Source: Spirochaetota bacterium (GTDB lineage Bacteria > Spirochaetota > UBA4802 > UBA5368). From it: a stretch of DNA of 50,366 nucleotides. The DNA is taken from assembly GCA_004297825.1 (NCBI GenBank), contig SCSX01000058.1, positions 1 through 50,366 on the forward strand, given 5' to 3'. The notes beneath the pieces were generated by a model. The model saw only the letters and a program-made list of their open reading frames with translations, was not told the origin of the DNA and made no database searches. Every line of letters starts with the position of its first letter. Position 1 is the stretch's first letter. Of this stretch, positions 33,500-42,386 are shown one piece after another. Both the position numbers and the translations under genes were made by a program.

Positions 33500-34772
33500 A
33501 GCTCAATGTCTCCCCCCTGGACTGGACCCATTCGGCCTCCGCGACGAGCGCCTGCGCCCCCGCGTCCAGGTAACTCTTCTTAAGCTGCACCAGATTGTCC
33601 TCGATGATCACCCAGTTGTCGAACTGGATGAGCCCTATGGAATACTGCGACTCCGCGATCTTCGCGCGCTCCTCGGCCGCACGCAGGAATTTCTGTTGCA
33701 CCCCGGCGTCCTCTATGGCGTTGCGGTAGTTCACCCATTTCTCCTGCATCGTGAAAAGGACCGCGCCGCGCGTGCTCCGCGCGTCCTCGCTCGCCTGGCG
33801 CAGTGCCGCTTCCTTCCCGCGTACCCCGTGGTAGGTCGCGCCCCCCTCGAACAGCGGGAGCGCCATCTGCACCCCCGCCGACCACTCGGTGGCCGACGAG
33901 GGCCTGCTGGTCCCCGAACGGTCGGCGCTCAGGAATCCGTACACGGTGGGAAAGTATTCCGCTTTCGCCGATTCAACATTCAGCACCGCGAGCTCTCTCT
34001 GCGCCATCATCTTTTGCAGCACGGGGTTGTCCCGCACCAGGGCCTCGAAATCCGGCTGGTCCGATACGGCCGGTGCCGCGGTAAGGGAGCCCGTGACCGC
34101 AAGCGGCCCCGATACGGCGAGTCCCAGCACCTTTGCGAGTCCCTGCCGGGCGAGGACGAGCCCCCGGGCGGCCTGCGCCGAATCCGCCTGGGCCCGCGCA
34201 AGGCTCGCCTCCGCGGTGAGCAGCGAGCCCCGGTGCTCGCGTCCCGCCTCGTAGCGCATCTTCACGAGCGTGAGATTCTGCTTTCGGCGCGCGAGTATCT
34301 GCGCGTAAAGGTCTATGGATTCCTGGGCGCGCAGGAGCTGGACGAAGGCGCTCCGGAGATCCAGGCGCACGTTGGACGACGTCACGAGGTAGTCGTACTC
34401 GGCGCTCTCGAGGCTTTTTCCCGCCGCCTTGAGATCGTACACGGATTTCATCCCGTCAAAGACGAGCTGCTTCGCGGTGACGCCGTAGCTGTACGAATTG
34501 GTCCTGCCCTCCTGCCCCCCGAGGGTGCTCGTCTCGGTCTTCCCCGTGGATACGCTCGCATCGGCCTCCACACGGGGAAGGAGCACGCTCCGGGCGGTGC
34601 CCACACCGGCGCGTCCCTGCATTATTTTTTCATGCGAGGCACGCACGTCCGGGTTGTTCGCGGCCGCTATCTCGACGCATTTTCTCCACGTGAGCGCTTC
34701 CTCGCCGGCGCCCGACGCCACAGGCAGGACGGCCGACAGGAGCACGATGATCAGGGTGCCGATACTCTTCAT
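33489..34772 (-). CDS. TolC-like outer membrane efflux protein
   Basis: 427 residues. A signal peptide (TLIIVLLSAVLPVASGAG) is followed by two OEP repeats, each with long helices and a strand pair: ALTWRKCVEIAAANNPDVRA at the start, and EALVRDNPVLQKMMAQRELA at the second repeat. The strand pattern YGVTAKQLVFDG and VQMALPLFEGG marks the two halves of the barrel. It forms a trimeric channel through the outer membrane and periplasm for the MacA/MacB pair downstream. It is the first gene of the operon, with its promoter expected in 34,773-35,012, which holds no gene. Confidence 0.93.
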   Translation of the reverse strand: MKSIGTLIIVLLSAVLPVASGAGEEALTWRKCVEIAAANNPDVRASHEKIMQGRAGVGTARSVLLPRVEADASVSTGKTETSTLGGQEGRTNSYSYGVTAKQLVFDGMKSVYDLKAAGKSLESAEYDYLVTSSNVRLDLRSAFVQLLRAQESIDLYAQILARRKQNLTLVKMRYEAGREHRGSLLTAEASLARAQADSAQAARGLVLARQGLAKVLGLAVSGPLAVTGSLTAAPAVSDQPDFEALVRDNPVLQKMMAQRELAVLNVESAKAEYFPTVYGFLSADRSGTSRPSSATEWSAGVQMALPLFEGGATYHGVRGKEAALRQASEDARSTRGAVLFTMQEKWVNYRNAIEDAGVQQKFLRAAEERAKIAESQYSIGLIQFDNWVIIEDNLVQLKKSYLDAGAQALVAEAEWVQSRGETLSYEE

Positions 34773-35012
34773 TATATTTCACCGAAAATTTCTATTGAAC
34801 GGGAGCGTTGCGCATCGGCCCCCTTGCTTCTTTCCGTCCGCGTCCTGAAACACCAGCCCCGGATCCGGGCGCGGGACTTCAAAGGATAGGGAGACGGGTT
34901 CATCTCCTTTTCCTTAAAGCCCGCATTTATCACGACGTGCAAGCTTTTAGCATATGACCCGGGAATTGCAACAACGGTTCGAAAAAATTCAAGAATGCGC
35001 GCGGCCGCCCCG

Positions 35013-37424
35013 TTACCCGTCCCCCAGCCATCTCACGTTCGCGCCCCCGGGCGCGCGCGTGATCTCCATGATGCAGGGGAACTCTTCCTTTATTTCTTCG
35101 ATATGGGAGATGACGAAAATCTGGCGGTACTTCTCCTTGAGCCGGTGAAAGGCCGAGAGTATCTCGCGGCGGCGCTCCCCGTCCTGGCTGCCGAATATCT
35201 CGTCGAAACCCAGGAATCCCATGGACGCCCCGCCCGCGAGCTCGCTCACGGCGCGGCTGATGGCGATGCGCAGGCACAGGTTCGCGAGGTCCACCTCGCC
35301 GCCGGAAAAGCGCTCGATGGGAAAGTACGCGCCGTCGTCCATGATGTGAAAGCCGAAATCGTCGTCCACCGTAATGGACTCGTACCTTCCCGCGGTGAGC
35401 TCCGCGAAAAGGCGGCTCGCGCGCCCGGCGATGAAGGGGCGCACGCGGTCCAGCACCGCAGCCTTGAATCCGTCCATGAGCGCATCCAGGCGATCGAGCA
35501 TTTCCCGCTCGACGCGCGACTTCTCCACGGTCTGCATGCGCGCGGCGTTTTCATCCAGTTCCCCCTTCAGCACGGACAGTTTTTTGTCCAACGCGTGCAG
35601 GGTCTCCTTCAAGACGTCGGCGTCACTGCGCGCCTCGTCGCGGGCTTTCTCCGCCTCGCGCTGGGCCTGCTCGGCGTCGCGGAAATCCTTTTCGGCGTAT
35701 GGGATCTCTTCCATTTTTTTCCGCCGGGCGCTCACTTCGTTTTGAATGCCTGCGCGCTCCTTCTCCATTACCGCGATCTTTTTCACCAGCGTGGGAATCT
35801 CTTTTACTTTCTCGGCAAGGCGGATGTAGCGTTCGTGCGATTTCTCGAGCGACGCGAATTCACGCTTCGCCGCCTCATGCGCCTTCGCGTCGTAGGCGAT
35901 CTCGCCGAGCGCTTCAATCCTCCCGCGCAGGTCCTCCATTCCCCGGTTCTTGTCGGCGAGGGACTTCCTGATCCTCGCGGCGTTCTTCTCCCGCGCGCCT
36001 TTCTGCTCCGCGAGCGCGTCGAGCTTCCTGACCGCGTCCCCGGCCTTCTTTCTCTCTTCCGCGAGCAGTAGGCTTTTCGCCTTAATCTTCGCAAGGTTTT
36101 CCGTGCATACGTTAAGCTCTTCATTCTGATAATGCGCGATCTCCGCCTCGAATTTCGCGAGCGTGGATTCGTACGCGTCTTTCAGGGGGCGCAGGCACGT
36201 GGGACATTCGGAATCCCGTCCCAGCGTTCGTATCTGGTCCATGCGCTCCGTGCGCTCCCGGATGAGCCCGCCGATGCGTCCGGTTTCCGCCTTGAGCGCC
36301 TTCTCTTCCTCACCGCACGAATCGATCGCCTTATCGGCAGACTTGAGTGCACGCTCCGCCTCCGCGCGCTGCGCGTCCAGGCCACGGTGCGCCTCGACAA
36401 ATTGGGACTCGATAACGAGCTCGGCGGAAAGGCCCGCGGCGTCCTTCCCGTTCTCGTCAATCTGCGCGCGCAGTCCCAGGAGCTCGGCGTGCCGCGCGCT
36501 CTGCGCATCCAGTCTCTCCTTTTCCCCCTTCGCCCGCACCCATGCGGCTTCCGGCTCGGAGAGGCCTTCCAGCTCCCGGGCGCACTGCTCCAGCTCCGCC
36601 TGCCTCTCGGCCGCTTCCGCAAGGGACTTGTTCGTTCCCTGGAGCCCGGCCTCTTTCTCCACGAGCCCCGTCCTCGCCTCGTTGTAGGCGCGTTCCAGGT
36701 CCTGCTGCTCCGTGAAGCGCGCCTTCGCCGACTCGTAGGCTTCCTGCGCCGCGGCGAGCGCCTTTACCAGTTTCGCATGGGAGGCCTTTACGGCCCTGGA
36801 TTCTTCCCCCAGGCCTTTCAGCTCCTCCTCTTTCCGCGCGCGCTCCTCTTTCCCGATCAGGAGCGCCTCCTGCCCCTCTATCCTTTTCTTCAGATCGTTG
36901 CGCTCGTCCCGCACGAGCTTCTGCACCGCATCGACGCGGTCCATCCCCACCATCCTGCGCACCAGCATGCGCCGCTCCGCGCCCGTCACCGAGGAGATCG
37001 CCCCGAGCTCCTTCTGCCCGGAGAAGATGGAGCGTGTGAAGGCCTCGAACCCCATCCCCACCAGGCGCTCCACCGCCGCGGTCACCTCCTTCTGCCCGGT
37101 CGCGACGAGCGCATCGCCCGGCCCGCGCAGCTCCGCGCCGGGCGCGAGCGCCTTGCCCCGGAATTCGCGCCTCACCGCGTGGCGCTTCCCGGAAACCTCG
37201 AACTCGAGCGCGACGCTCACCGGCTCCCTGTCGCCCGCCCCGCTCGTGCGCAGGTGCCCCTTCACGAAGGGTATCTCGCCGTAGAGCGCGAGCAGCACCG
37301 CCTCGAAGATGCTGGATTTCCCCGCCCCGTTGCGGCCTATTATGCCAATGAGCCCCTCCCGGAACTCAAGGTCCAGTTCGCGGTACTGTTTGAAGTTGCG
37401 AAGCGCGAGCGCGCGCAGTATCAT
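35013..37424 (-). CDS. sbcC: SbcC/Rad50-type exonuclease ATPase subunit
   Basis: 803 residues, shorter than E. coli SbcC (about 1050), mainly through shorter coiled coils. Walker A is GRNGAGKSS at 30-38; long coiled coils run from about 165 to 400 and 425 to 640, with the zinc hook Cys407-Pro-Thr-Cys410 between them. The ABC signature is FSGGEVDLANLC and Walker B with D-loop is GFDEIFGSQDGERR, followed by FVISHIEEI. With SbcD it opens hairpins and processes DNA double-strand ends. The start has AAGGAG upstream. It follows sbcD by 22 bases, with a small hairpin at the boundary. Confidence 0.95.
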   Translation of the reverse strand: MILRALALRNFKQYRELDLEFREGLIGIIGRNGAGKSSIFEAVLLALYGEIPFVKGHLRTSGAGDREPVSVALEFEVSGKRHAVRREFRGKALAPGAELRGPGDALVATGQKEVTAAVERLVGMGFEAFTRSIFSGQKELGAISSVTGAERRMLVRRMVGMDRVDAVQKLVRDERNDLKKRIEGQEALLIGKEERARKEEELKGLGEESRAVKASHAKLVKALAAAQEAYESAKARFTEQQDLERAYNEARTGLVEKEAGLQGTNKSLAEAAERQAELEQCARELEGLSEPEAAWVRAKGEKERLDAQSARHAELLGLRAQIDENGKDAAGLSAELVIESQFVEAHRGLDAQRAEAERALKSADKAIDSCGEEEKALKAETGRIGGLIRERTERMDQIRTLGRDSECPTCLRPLKDAYESTLAKFEAEIAHYQNEELNVCTENLAKIKAKSLLLAEERKKAGDAVRKLDALAEQKGAREKNAARIRKSLADKNRGMEDLRGRIEALGEIAYDAKAHEAAKREFASLEKSHERYIRLAEKVKEIPTLVKKIAVMEKERAGIQNEVSARRKKMEEIPYAEKDFRDAEQAQREAEKARDEARSDADVLKETLHALDKKLSVLKGELDENAARMQTVEKSRVEREMLDRLDALMDGFKAAVLDRVRPFIAGRASRLFAELTAGRYESITVDDDFGFHIMDDGAYFPIERFSGGEVDLANLCLRIAISRAVSELAGGASMGFLGFDEIFGSQDGERRREILSAFHRLKEKYRQIFVISHIEEIKEEFPCIMEITRAPGGANVRWLGDG

Positions 37425-37437
37425 CCGGTTCTCCTTG

Positions 37438-37457
37438 GCGGGGGCCCTAGCCCCCGC
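37438..37457 (-). promoter_or_regulatory. Intercistronic hairpin at the sbcD-sbcC boundary
   Basis: GCGGGGGC (37,438-37,445) pairs perfectly with GCCCCCGC (37,450-37,457) around a 4-base loop. The sbcD stop codon TAG falls at the hairpin centre and the sbcC ribosome site AAGGAG lies just after it on the minus strand. It may affect mRNA stability or the ratio of the two subunits. Confidence 0.55.
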
Positions 37458-38574
37458 GTTCGTCCATGCTGAAATATTTCGCGGCGAGACGCGCGAAGCG
37501 CGCGCGCTCCGCCTCGTCCTTCATGGTGCGCGCAAGGTAATCGGCGAACATGTCCTCCAGGCTCTCCACGGCGGCGTCCCCGCCGCCCTGGCGGGCGTCC
37601 GGCCCCCGGTACGCCCTGCGAACCTGCACGGCGAGCGCACCGGGAAAGCGCCCGGCGATCCACGCGTTGGGGATGCCCGCGCCCTGTTCCGGCTTCAGGT
37701 CGAGCAGGTAGAGGCTCACTACGGCCCCCTCATGCGCCCCTCCCGCGCATTCGGAAATTTCTTTCCTGATCCGGTCGACGCTTTTTTCCCCACAGCCCGC
37801 GATGTCGTAACGAATCCAGGGGCGAACAGGCAGGGGCCGGAATTCAACCGAGAGGGCACTGCCCGTTTTCACCAGCGCGAAACCTTTTTCGGATCCCGCT
37901 TCCCGGTCGCTCAGGCGTTCGGTGGACCCGCAGTAATACGCGCGCTTAAGTCCCTTTACACGCTGGAATCCGTGCCAGTGCCCCAGTGCGGTGTAGTCGA
38001 ATGCGTCCAGGCGCACCATCTGGTCGCCGTCAAGCACGCGCTCGCCATATTCCTCCATGAGGTATCCCTTTCCCACCGAGGTATGCAGCATGAGCACGTT
38101 CGTCTTCCCCGGATCCGGCTCAATCTTTTCGAGCTCCTCGCGGTAGGCAAGCTCGTCGTTTACGTGCGGTACGCCGTGGAAGACGCCGCAGTCCAGCTCG
38201 ACGCGCTCGTAGCGCTGTTCAAATATGGGGTGCACACCGGGGATCGCCTGGAACGCCTTGAGTATGGGGCTCGTGTAGACGGTCCGGGGCGTCGAGTGGT
38301 TCCCGGCGATTATCACCGCGGGTATGCCCGCGTCCGAAAGCCTCCTGAGCCCCGCGAGGCCCTCGATCATGGGACGATTGGCCGGCGATGGCCTGTGGAA
38401 GAAGTCTCCCGTGTGGATCACGGCGTCGGGGCGAAGGTCGAGGGCGGCGTCGATCACGCGGTTGAACGCGTCGTAGAAATCGGCCTCGCGGCAGTTCACG
38501 CCCGCGGCGTTCACACGATCGAGCTCGCTGTAGCCCAGGTGCGTATCCGACAGGTGCAGCAGGGTGACGGTCAC
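37447..38574 (-). CDS. sbcD: SbcD/Mre11-type nuclease subunit
   Basis: 375 residues with the five Mre11 phosphodiesterase motifs: LLHLSDTHLG at 5-14, VIHTGDFFHRP, VIIAGNHSTPR, MLHTSVG and ALGHWHGFQ. The last third is the capping and dimer region. It is the manganese-dependent 3'-5' exonuclease and endonuclease that works with SbcC, encoded just downstream. A promoter is expected in 38,575-38,700; the region up to 38,980 otherwise holds only the VOC fragment on the other strand. Confidence 0.95.
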   Translation of the reverse strand: MTVTLLHLSDTHLGYSELDRVNAAGVNCREADFYDAFNRVIDAALDLRPDAVIHTGDFFHRPSPANRPMIEGLAGLRRLSDAGIPAVIIAGNHSTPRTVYTSPILKAFQAIPGVHPIFEQRYERVELDCGVFHGVPHVNDELAYREELEKIEPDPGKTNVLMLHTSVGKGYLMEEYGERVLDGDQMVRLDAFDYTALGHWHGFQRVKGLKRAYYCGSTERLSDREAGSEKGFALVKTGSALSVEFRPLPVRPWIRYDIAGCGEKSVDRIRKEISECAGGAHEGAVVSLYLLDLKPEQGAGIPNAWIAGRFPGALAVQVRRAYRGPDARQGGGDAAVESLEDMFADYLARTMKDEAERARFARLAAKYFSMDERGG

Positions 38575-38752
38575 CGATGTTCTCCTCGCGCGGGCGGCGC
38601 ATATCCATATTCCGGATGCGGGAAAAATTATCCATACATAAAATGGGGCGCCCGCGAGAGAAATCGAAATATTTTCTTCGTCCCGCCCGCGGGTAGAAAT
38701 CCGCGCTGGAGCAGCCTATAATTGGAAGCTTCCCTCTATTCGTCGGCAGGGA

Positions 38753-38968
38753 TAATCGCATCGCGATGGTCCAATTCACCTGGAAGGAGAATTGGCATGG
38801 GCGCTCTTCACCGCGCATTCGGGAGATCTCGCCGTGGAGCTAGCGCGCGTCGATGCCGCGGAGGGAAAGGTCTTGAAGAAGAAAACGCTCATCGCCCGGG
38901 ACGTGGGCTACAGGGGGCTTTTCACCGACACGGAGGATAACCGGATCGCGATCCATTCCAGCGCCTGA
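38753..38968 (+). pseudogene. 3' fragment of a VOC (glyoxalase/bleomycin-resistance) family gene
   Basis: Between a TAA at about 38,753 and the TGA at 38,966-38,968 an open frame without a plausible start encodes about 70 residues ending in a clear VOC-domain C-terminus: ELARVDAAEGKVLKKKTLIA, then GYRGLFTDTEDNRIAIHSSA. The typical family ending is G-x-x-x-x-F-x-D-T-E-G-N-x-I-x-x-H-S; here one Gly is Asp. The N-terminal metal-binding half is absent. It lies divergently beside sbcD and convergent with the 38,981 gene, so it is a decayed relic rather than an unnoticed small gene. Confidence 0.6.
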
Positions 38969-38980
38969 GCAGGAGCGCGC

Positions 38981-39676
38981 TCAATTGGCCCCTGCCCCGG
39001 GTGCTCCTTCTTCCTCTTTCGCGGGCTCACCGGCGGCCTTCGGGGGACCGGCTTCCTCTTTAGACGCCGCCGGGGCGGATTCCTGGGGGAACGCAAGCAT
39101 CCCGGCCACCGACTCTATTATCGCATCCGACGAGAGCTCCGCGTCCAGGAGCTTTATGGAAAACATCTCGTCGAACCTGGCGCGATTGCCCTTGAGCTCC
39201 TCGATGAAGAAGTTGATCTCCGGGTTCTGGGTCGAGAGGAGCTTCACGACGCCGTGAGGGTCGGCGCCCAGCCCGAATTCTTTTTCGAACGAGTCACCCT
39301 TGGTAAGCAGGATGAAGTTTCCCCTGAGGCTCCGGCAGTCGGCACCCTTGCTCAGGATGATGTAGGTGATGATCATGGTTTTTAAAAGCTTTATGCCGCC
39401 CGCGTCAAGGGCGGGGTCCAGGCCCAGCTCTATCCGGCTGTCCATGATGATGCCGCGGGGAAATCCCTTCTCCTTGATGAAGCGCAGGAGCTCGGTCCTG
39501 ATAAACGCGGTCCTGCCCGTCCGCGCGATGCCCTTGCGGATGAGGGGAATGGAGCTCAACGCCGGGTAGTCCGTCGCGAATTCGAAGCCGAGCTTGTTCA
39601 GGGCGATCTTGATGGGCGTCGCGATACGGGTCCGTTCGCTTATGAATATGACCTTGTTCGAGTATCCTATCGCCAT
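38981..39676 (-). CDS. Hypothetical protein, receiver-like N-terminus, Pro/Ala/Glu-rich tail
   Basis: 231 residues from the ATG at 39,676 (AAGGAAG upstream; the open frame upstream to 39,931 has no site). The N-terminus KVIFISERTRIATPIKIALN and the segment GFPRGIIMDSRIELGLDP suggest a flavodoxin-like or degenerate receiver fold, with a later YIILSKGADC; the conserved aspartate pocket of real receivers cannot be confirmed. The last 35 residues are a low-complexity Ala/Glu/Pro tail (PAASKEEAGPPKAAGEPAKE). No membrane segment. Function unknown; the name receiver-like is only a shape guess. Confidence 0.75.
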   Translation of the reverse strand: MAIGYSNKVIFISERTRIATPIKIALNKLGFEFATDYPALSSIPLIRKGIARTGRTAFIRTELLRFIKEKGFPRGIIMDSRIELGLDPALDAGGIKLLKTMIITYIILSKGADCRSLRGNFILLTKGDSFEKEFGLGADPHGVVKLLSTQNPEINFFIEELKGNRARFDEMFSIKLLDAELSSDAIIESVAGMLAFPQESAPAASKEEAGPPKAAGEPAKEEEGAPGAGAN

Positions 39677-39852
39677 AGGTTCTTCCTTCACTCGCGTCAC
39701 GTCGCGGGGACCGCGTTGTGCGCAGTGCATGTCGCCGGGGATTTGACCGATGACCGAACGGCGACGCCTTATATTTTGTCGTATGCTACACGATCCCGCG
39801 CGGAGCGCAAGCATATTCCACGATTCGCCGCGGGCTTCCCGTCCCGGGGCCA

Positions 39853-40101
39853 TTGGACGGTGATCAACAGAGTAATGAAAAAAGTCATTTTCTGGTTGCA
39901 GAATACCGCGCGGAGGAGGACTACGCGGCACTCGTGTACGAATCCACGGACCTGGATCGCATCGTGGGCGACAACGAGGAGCTCAGGGAAATGGCGCTCG
40001 AGGTGCTGGACGAGGAGATACGCCGCGAGGGACTGGACCGCGCGATACTCTCGATCTACTGGCGGCGCAACGAGGCGGAGATGATGAAGGACGCGTGGTG
40101 A
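39853..40101 (+). CDS. Small conserved-looking hypothetical protein
   Basis: 82 codons from a TTG at 39,853; no ATG or GTG exists in this frame. The product is highly charged and helical (DLDRIVGDNEELREMALEVL, then DEEIRREGLDRAILSIYWRRN) with no cysteine. The acidic, GC-rich third-position pattern looks coding, but the weak start leaves doubt. It stands between a hypothetical gene and the 5'-nucleotidase-like gene. Confidence 0.5.
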   Translation: MDGDQQSNEKSHFLVAEYRAEEDYAALVYESTDLDRIVGDNEELREMALEVLDEEIRREGLDRAILSIYWRRNEAEMMKDAW

Positions 40102-40177
40102 AGACGCGCGGGGGGCGGGGCGCCGATACACCCTCACCCCTTCCGCGCGCACGTTCAGGAGAGCGCGAAGACGTCCG

Positions 40178-42154
40178 TTACGGCGCCGCATGCTCCGCGA
40201 GGTCCCACACCCGTCGCCAGGCGGGACCCACCGGGTTCCCCGTGCTTCCATCCGTATAGGTGTCGTCGTAACGCGCCGGCAGCGTCCCCCCAAGGCCGCT
40301 GATATACTGCGCGACCGCGTACCAGGCCTTCACCTCGTCCCCGCCGCTCGTGACCCTGAATGTGTCGAGCTGGGAAATAGCCGTCCATTCCACCGGTGAG
40401 CCAGCTGCCGTGCGCGGCCACAGGTTGATATCCCCGCCGGGACCGTCCGAATCGGACACGTACTTGAGGCCCACGAGCGTGATCAGTGTCGTGCTCACCG
40501 AAAGCATCTGGTAGGGATCGCCCGCGACCGCCGTGGTGCCGGGTGCGGATTTCCATCCCCCGTAGGGGAAGCCCGCCGGGTCACTCCGATCGAAGACGAG
40601 CGTCTCGGTCCCCTCGTCCGCGGATACGATGTACATTTTTATGATATACCCGGGACCCGTGCCCGCCCGGAGGTCCGTAGTATCGCAGACGATCCTGATC
40701 CCGGAGGGGACGACGAAGAGATCGGGGCTCGCCTGCCCCATGTTGCAGGTTCCCAGCTCAAGTATTCCCTGAATCTCCGCGGCGAGGAAATTTACCTTAT
40801 AGAGCGCCCCTCCGTGGAGCCCGTCCCGTCCCATACTGTGCGACATGGACGCGTAGGCGCCGTACACCGTGATGTCGCCGTTCGCGTCCGGCCTCGCCCA
40901 GGCGGTATCCGCGCCCGGCGTGACCAGGGCGACGCCCGCGCCCGACACTGATCGCATCGCGTCGCTCACCATGTACATTCCGTTAAGCTGGCCGTAGGTG
41001 AAGGAAGCGTGCGCGAGAACGTCAAAAAGCCCCCCGCTCGCGAGTGTGGAAAACTCCGTGAGGTAATCCGTTTCAACGTCCGTGATAAGACCGGCGATGC
41101 GCGCCGCGATTCCCGCGTCCCCGGCGACCGTGTCGTCCACCGCCAGTATGTCCAGGTCTGCCCTGGATGAATCCGTGCCGTCCTTTTCCGGGCGAAGCTT
41201 CGCCTCGCCCACGTACTTCGCGCCGTCATCCGCCTCCATGATGGCGGTCTTCCAGTTCGCTCCCGAAACCTCACAGGCAACCATTGCCGTCGCCTGGCTG
41301 TGAGAATGCCCCGCGGCGATCAGGTCGATGCCCGAGACGTTCTTCGCGAGCGTGGCGAGCTCGCCGCTCGCGACCCCGCCGGGCGCGCTAAAACCCGCGT
41401 GGGCGACGCAGATCACCGCGTCCACGCCCTGCGTCGTACGCAGCGTATCGACGATCGCCTGAACGTCCGTGTAGACGACCGGGAAGGTGCAGGGCATCGC
41501 GTCGGGCATGAAGACATTCCCGCCCATGAGACCGAACAGTCCCACCTTCTTCCCGGAGGGAAGCGTACGCACGATCCAGGGAAACACGTATTTCCCGGGG
41601 TCGCCCTCGTTCCCGTAAAGGGCCTCGAGCGTGTCGTCGGTCGCGTCCGTCGCGCTGAAATGGATGTTCGCGCACAGGAGCGGCACCATTTTACCCTGGG
41701 CGTCCTTCTCCGCGTTGTTGATCATCTGCGCCAGCCCCGCGGGTCCCAGCGACATCTCGTGGTTGCCGATACAGGCCGCGTCGTAGCCGAGCGCGGTGAG
41801 AATATTCAGGTCCGCGGCCCCGTCCTCCGCCGCGATAAACGCGGTCCCGTCGCTGAAATCGCCCGCGTCCACGACAAGCACGTCGCCGTTCGCCGCGCGC
41901 GCGTCGCTGAATATCGTCGCGACCCGCGCGAGTCCGCCGCGCGAGCCCGCGCTTAGCTCCGCGGGATTCGCGGGATTATAGGGTGTGTCCAGGTACTGCG
42001 AATGACGGTCATTGGTGGAGAGCACCGTGATCGATTCCCCGGCCCCGGAGGACGAGTCCCCCGCTCCCCCGCATCCCGCCATGACGGACGCCCCCGCAAG
42101 CGCGAGCGCCGCCGATACTATAAGTAATAACCTCGAAGCCTTGCAAAACCGCAT
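40178..42154 (-). CDS. 5'-nucleotidase/2',3'-cyclic phosphodiesterase-like lipoprotein
   Basis: 658 residues. The signal peptide ends at Cys28 (GASVMAGC), with a Gly/Ser tether. The metallophosphatase domain has TVLSTNDRHSQY at about 42-54 (usual motif NDxHG, here NDRHSQ), VVDAGDFSDGT, CIGNHEMSLGPAG, VICVAHAGFS and IAAGHSHSQAT, the full set of di-metal ligands. The C-terminal 5_nucleotid_C part follows from about 400 (FTYGQLNGMYMVSDAM, ALVTPGADTAW). It probably dephosphorylates nucleotides or other phosphoesters outside the cytoplasm to supply phosphate and nucleosides. GGGGG precedes the ATG. A motif shared with two other loci lies 77-98 bases upstream of its start. Confidence 0.9.
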   Translation of the reverse strand: MRFCKASRLLLIVSAALALAGASVMAGCGGAGDSSSGAGESITVLSTNDRHSQYLDTPYNPANPAELSAGSRGGLARVATIFSDARAANGDVLVVDAGDFSDGTAFIAAEDGAADLNILTALGYDAACIGNHEMSLGPAGLAQMINNAEKDAQGKMVPLLCANIHFSATDATDDTLEALYGNEGDPGKYVFPWIVRTLPSGKKVGLFGLMGGNVFMPDAMPCTFPVVYTDVQAIVDTLRTTQGVDAVICVAHAGFSAPGGVASGELATLAKNVSGIDLIAAGHSHSQATAMVACEVSGANWKTAIMEADDGAKYVGEAKLRPEKDGTDSSRADLDILAVDDTVAGDAGIAARIAGLITDVETDYLTEFSTLASGGLFDVLAHASFTYGQLNGMYMVSDAMRSVSGAGVALVTPGADTAWARPDANGDITVYGAYASMSHSMGRDGLHGGALYKVNFLAAEIQGILELGTCNMGQASPDLFVVPSGIRIVCDTTDLRAGTGPGYIIKMYIVSADEGTETLVFDRSDPAGFPYGGWKSAPGTTAVAGDPYQMLSVSTTLITLVGLKYVSDSDGPGGDINLWPRTAAGSPVEWTAISQLDTFRVTSGGDEVKAWYAVAQYISGLGGTLPARYDDTYTDGSTGNPVGPAWRRVWDLAEHAAP

Positions 42155-42386
42155 GGTAGACCCCCTGGAATATATCTGTCACGATCGACCCGTGCCGATC
42201 GTCGGCTACGAGTGTGACCCGGGGGGACGGGGTGCTGTAAATAGAGAGGATTACTCACGGCGCCCGTTTTTCGCGGATTTCCCTGAGCAGATATGCTCAA
42301 TTTCCGGAATTTTTTTCCAATTTGACTTGAGTTAATGGTATCCGGCGCCGCATGATGATGCTTGGCCCTGGGGGGCCTGTGTGCCT

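Noticed and set aside
33165-34889. 574-codon plus-strand frame opposite MacA/TolC genes
   Set aside because: Antisense of two well-supported overlapping genes; no known domain.
34773-35012. Possible small gene between TolC and SbcC genes
   Set aside because: No open frame with a start site and a plausible product; probably promoter of the efflux operon.
36132-37472. 446-codon plus-strand frame opposite sbcC
   Set aside because: Antisense shadow of the SbcC coiled coil.
42118-42300. 60-codon minus-strand frame with SNPLYLQHP
   Set aside because: It overlaps the nucleotidase start and owes its resemblance to the 28,912 frame to the shared motif only.
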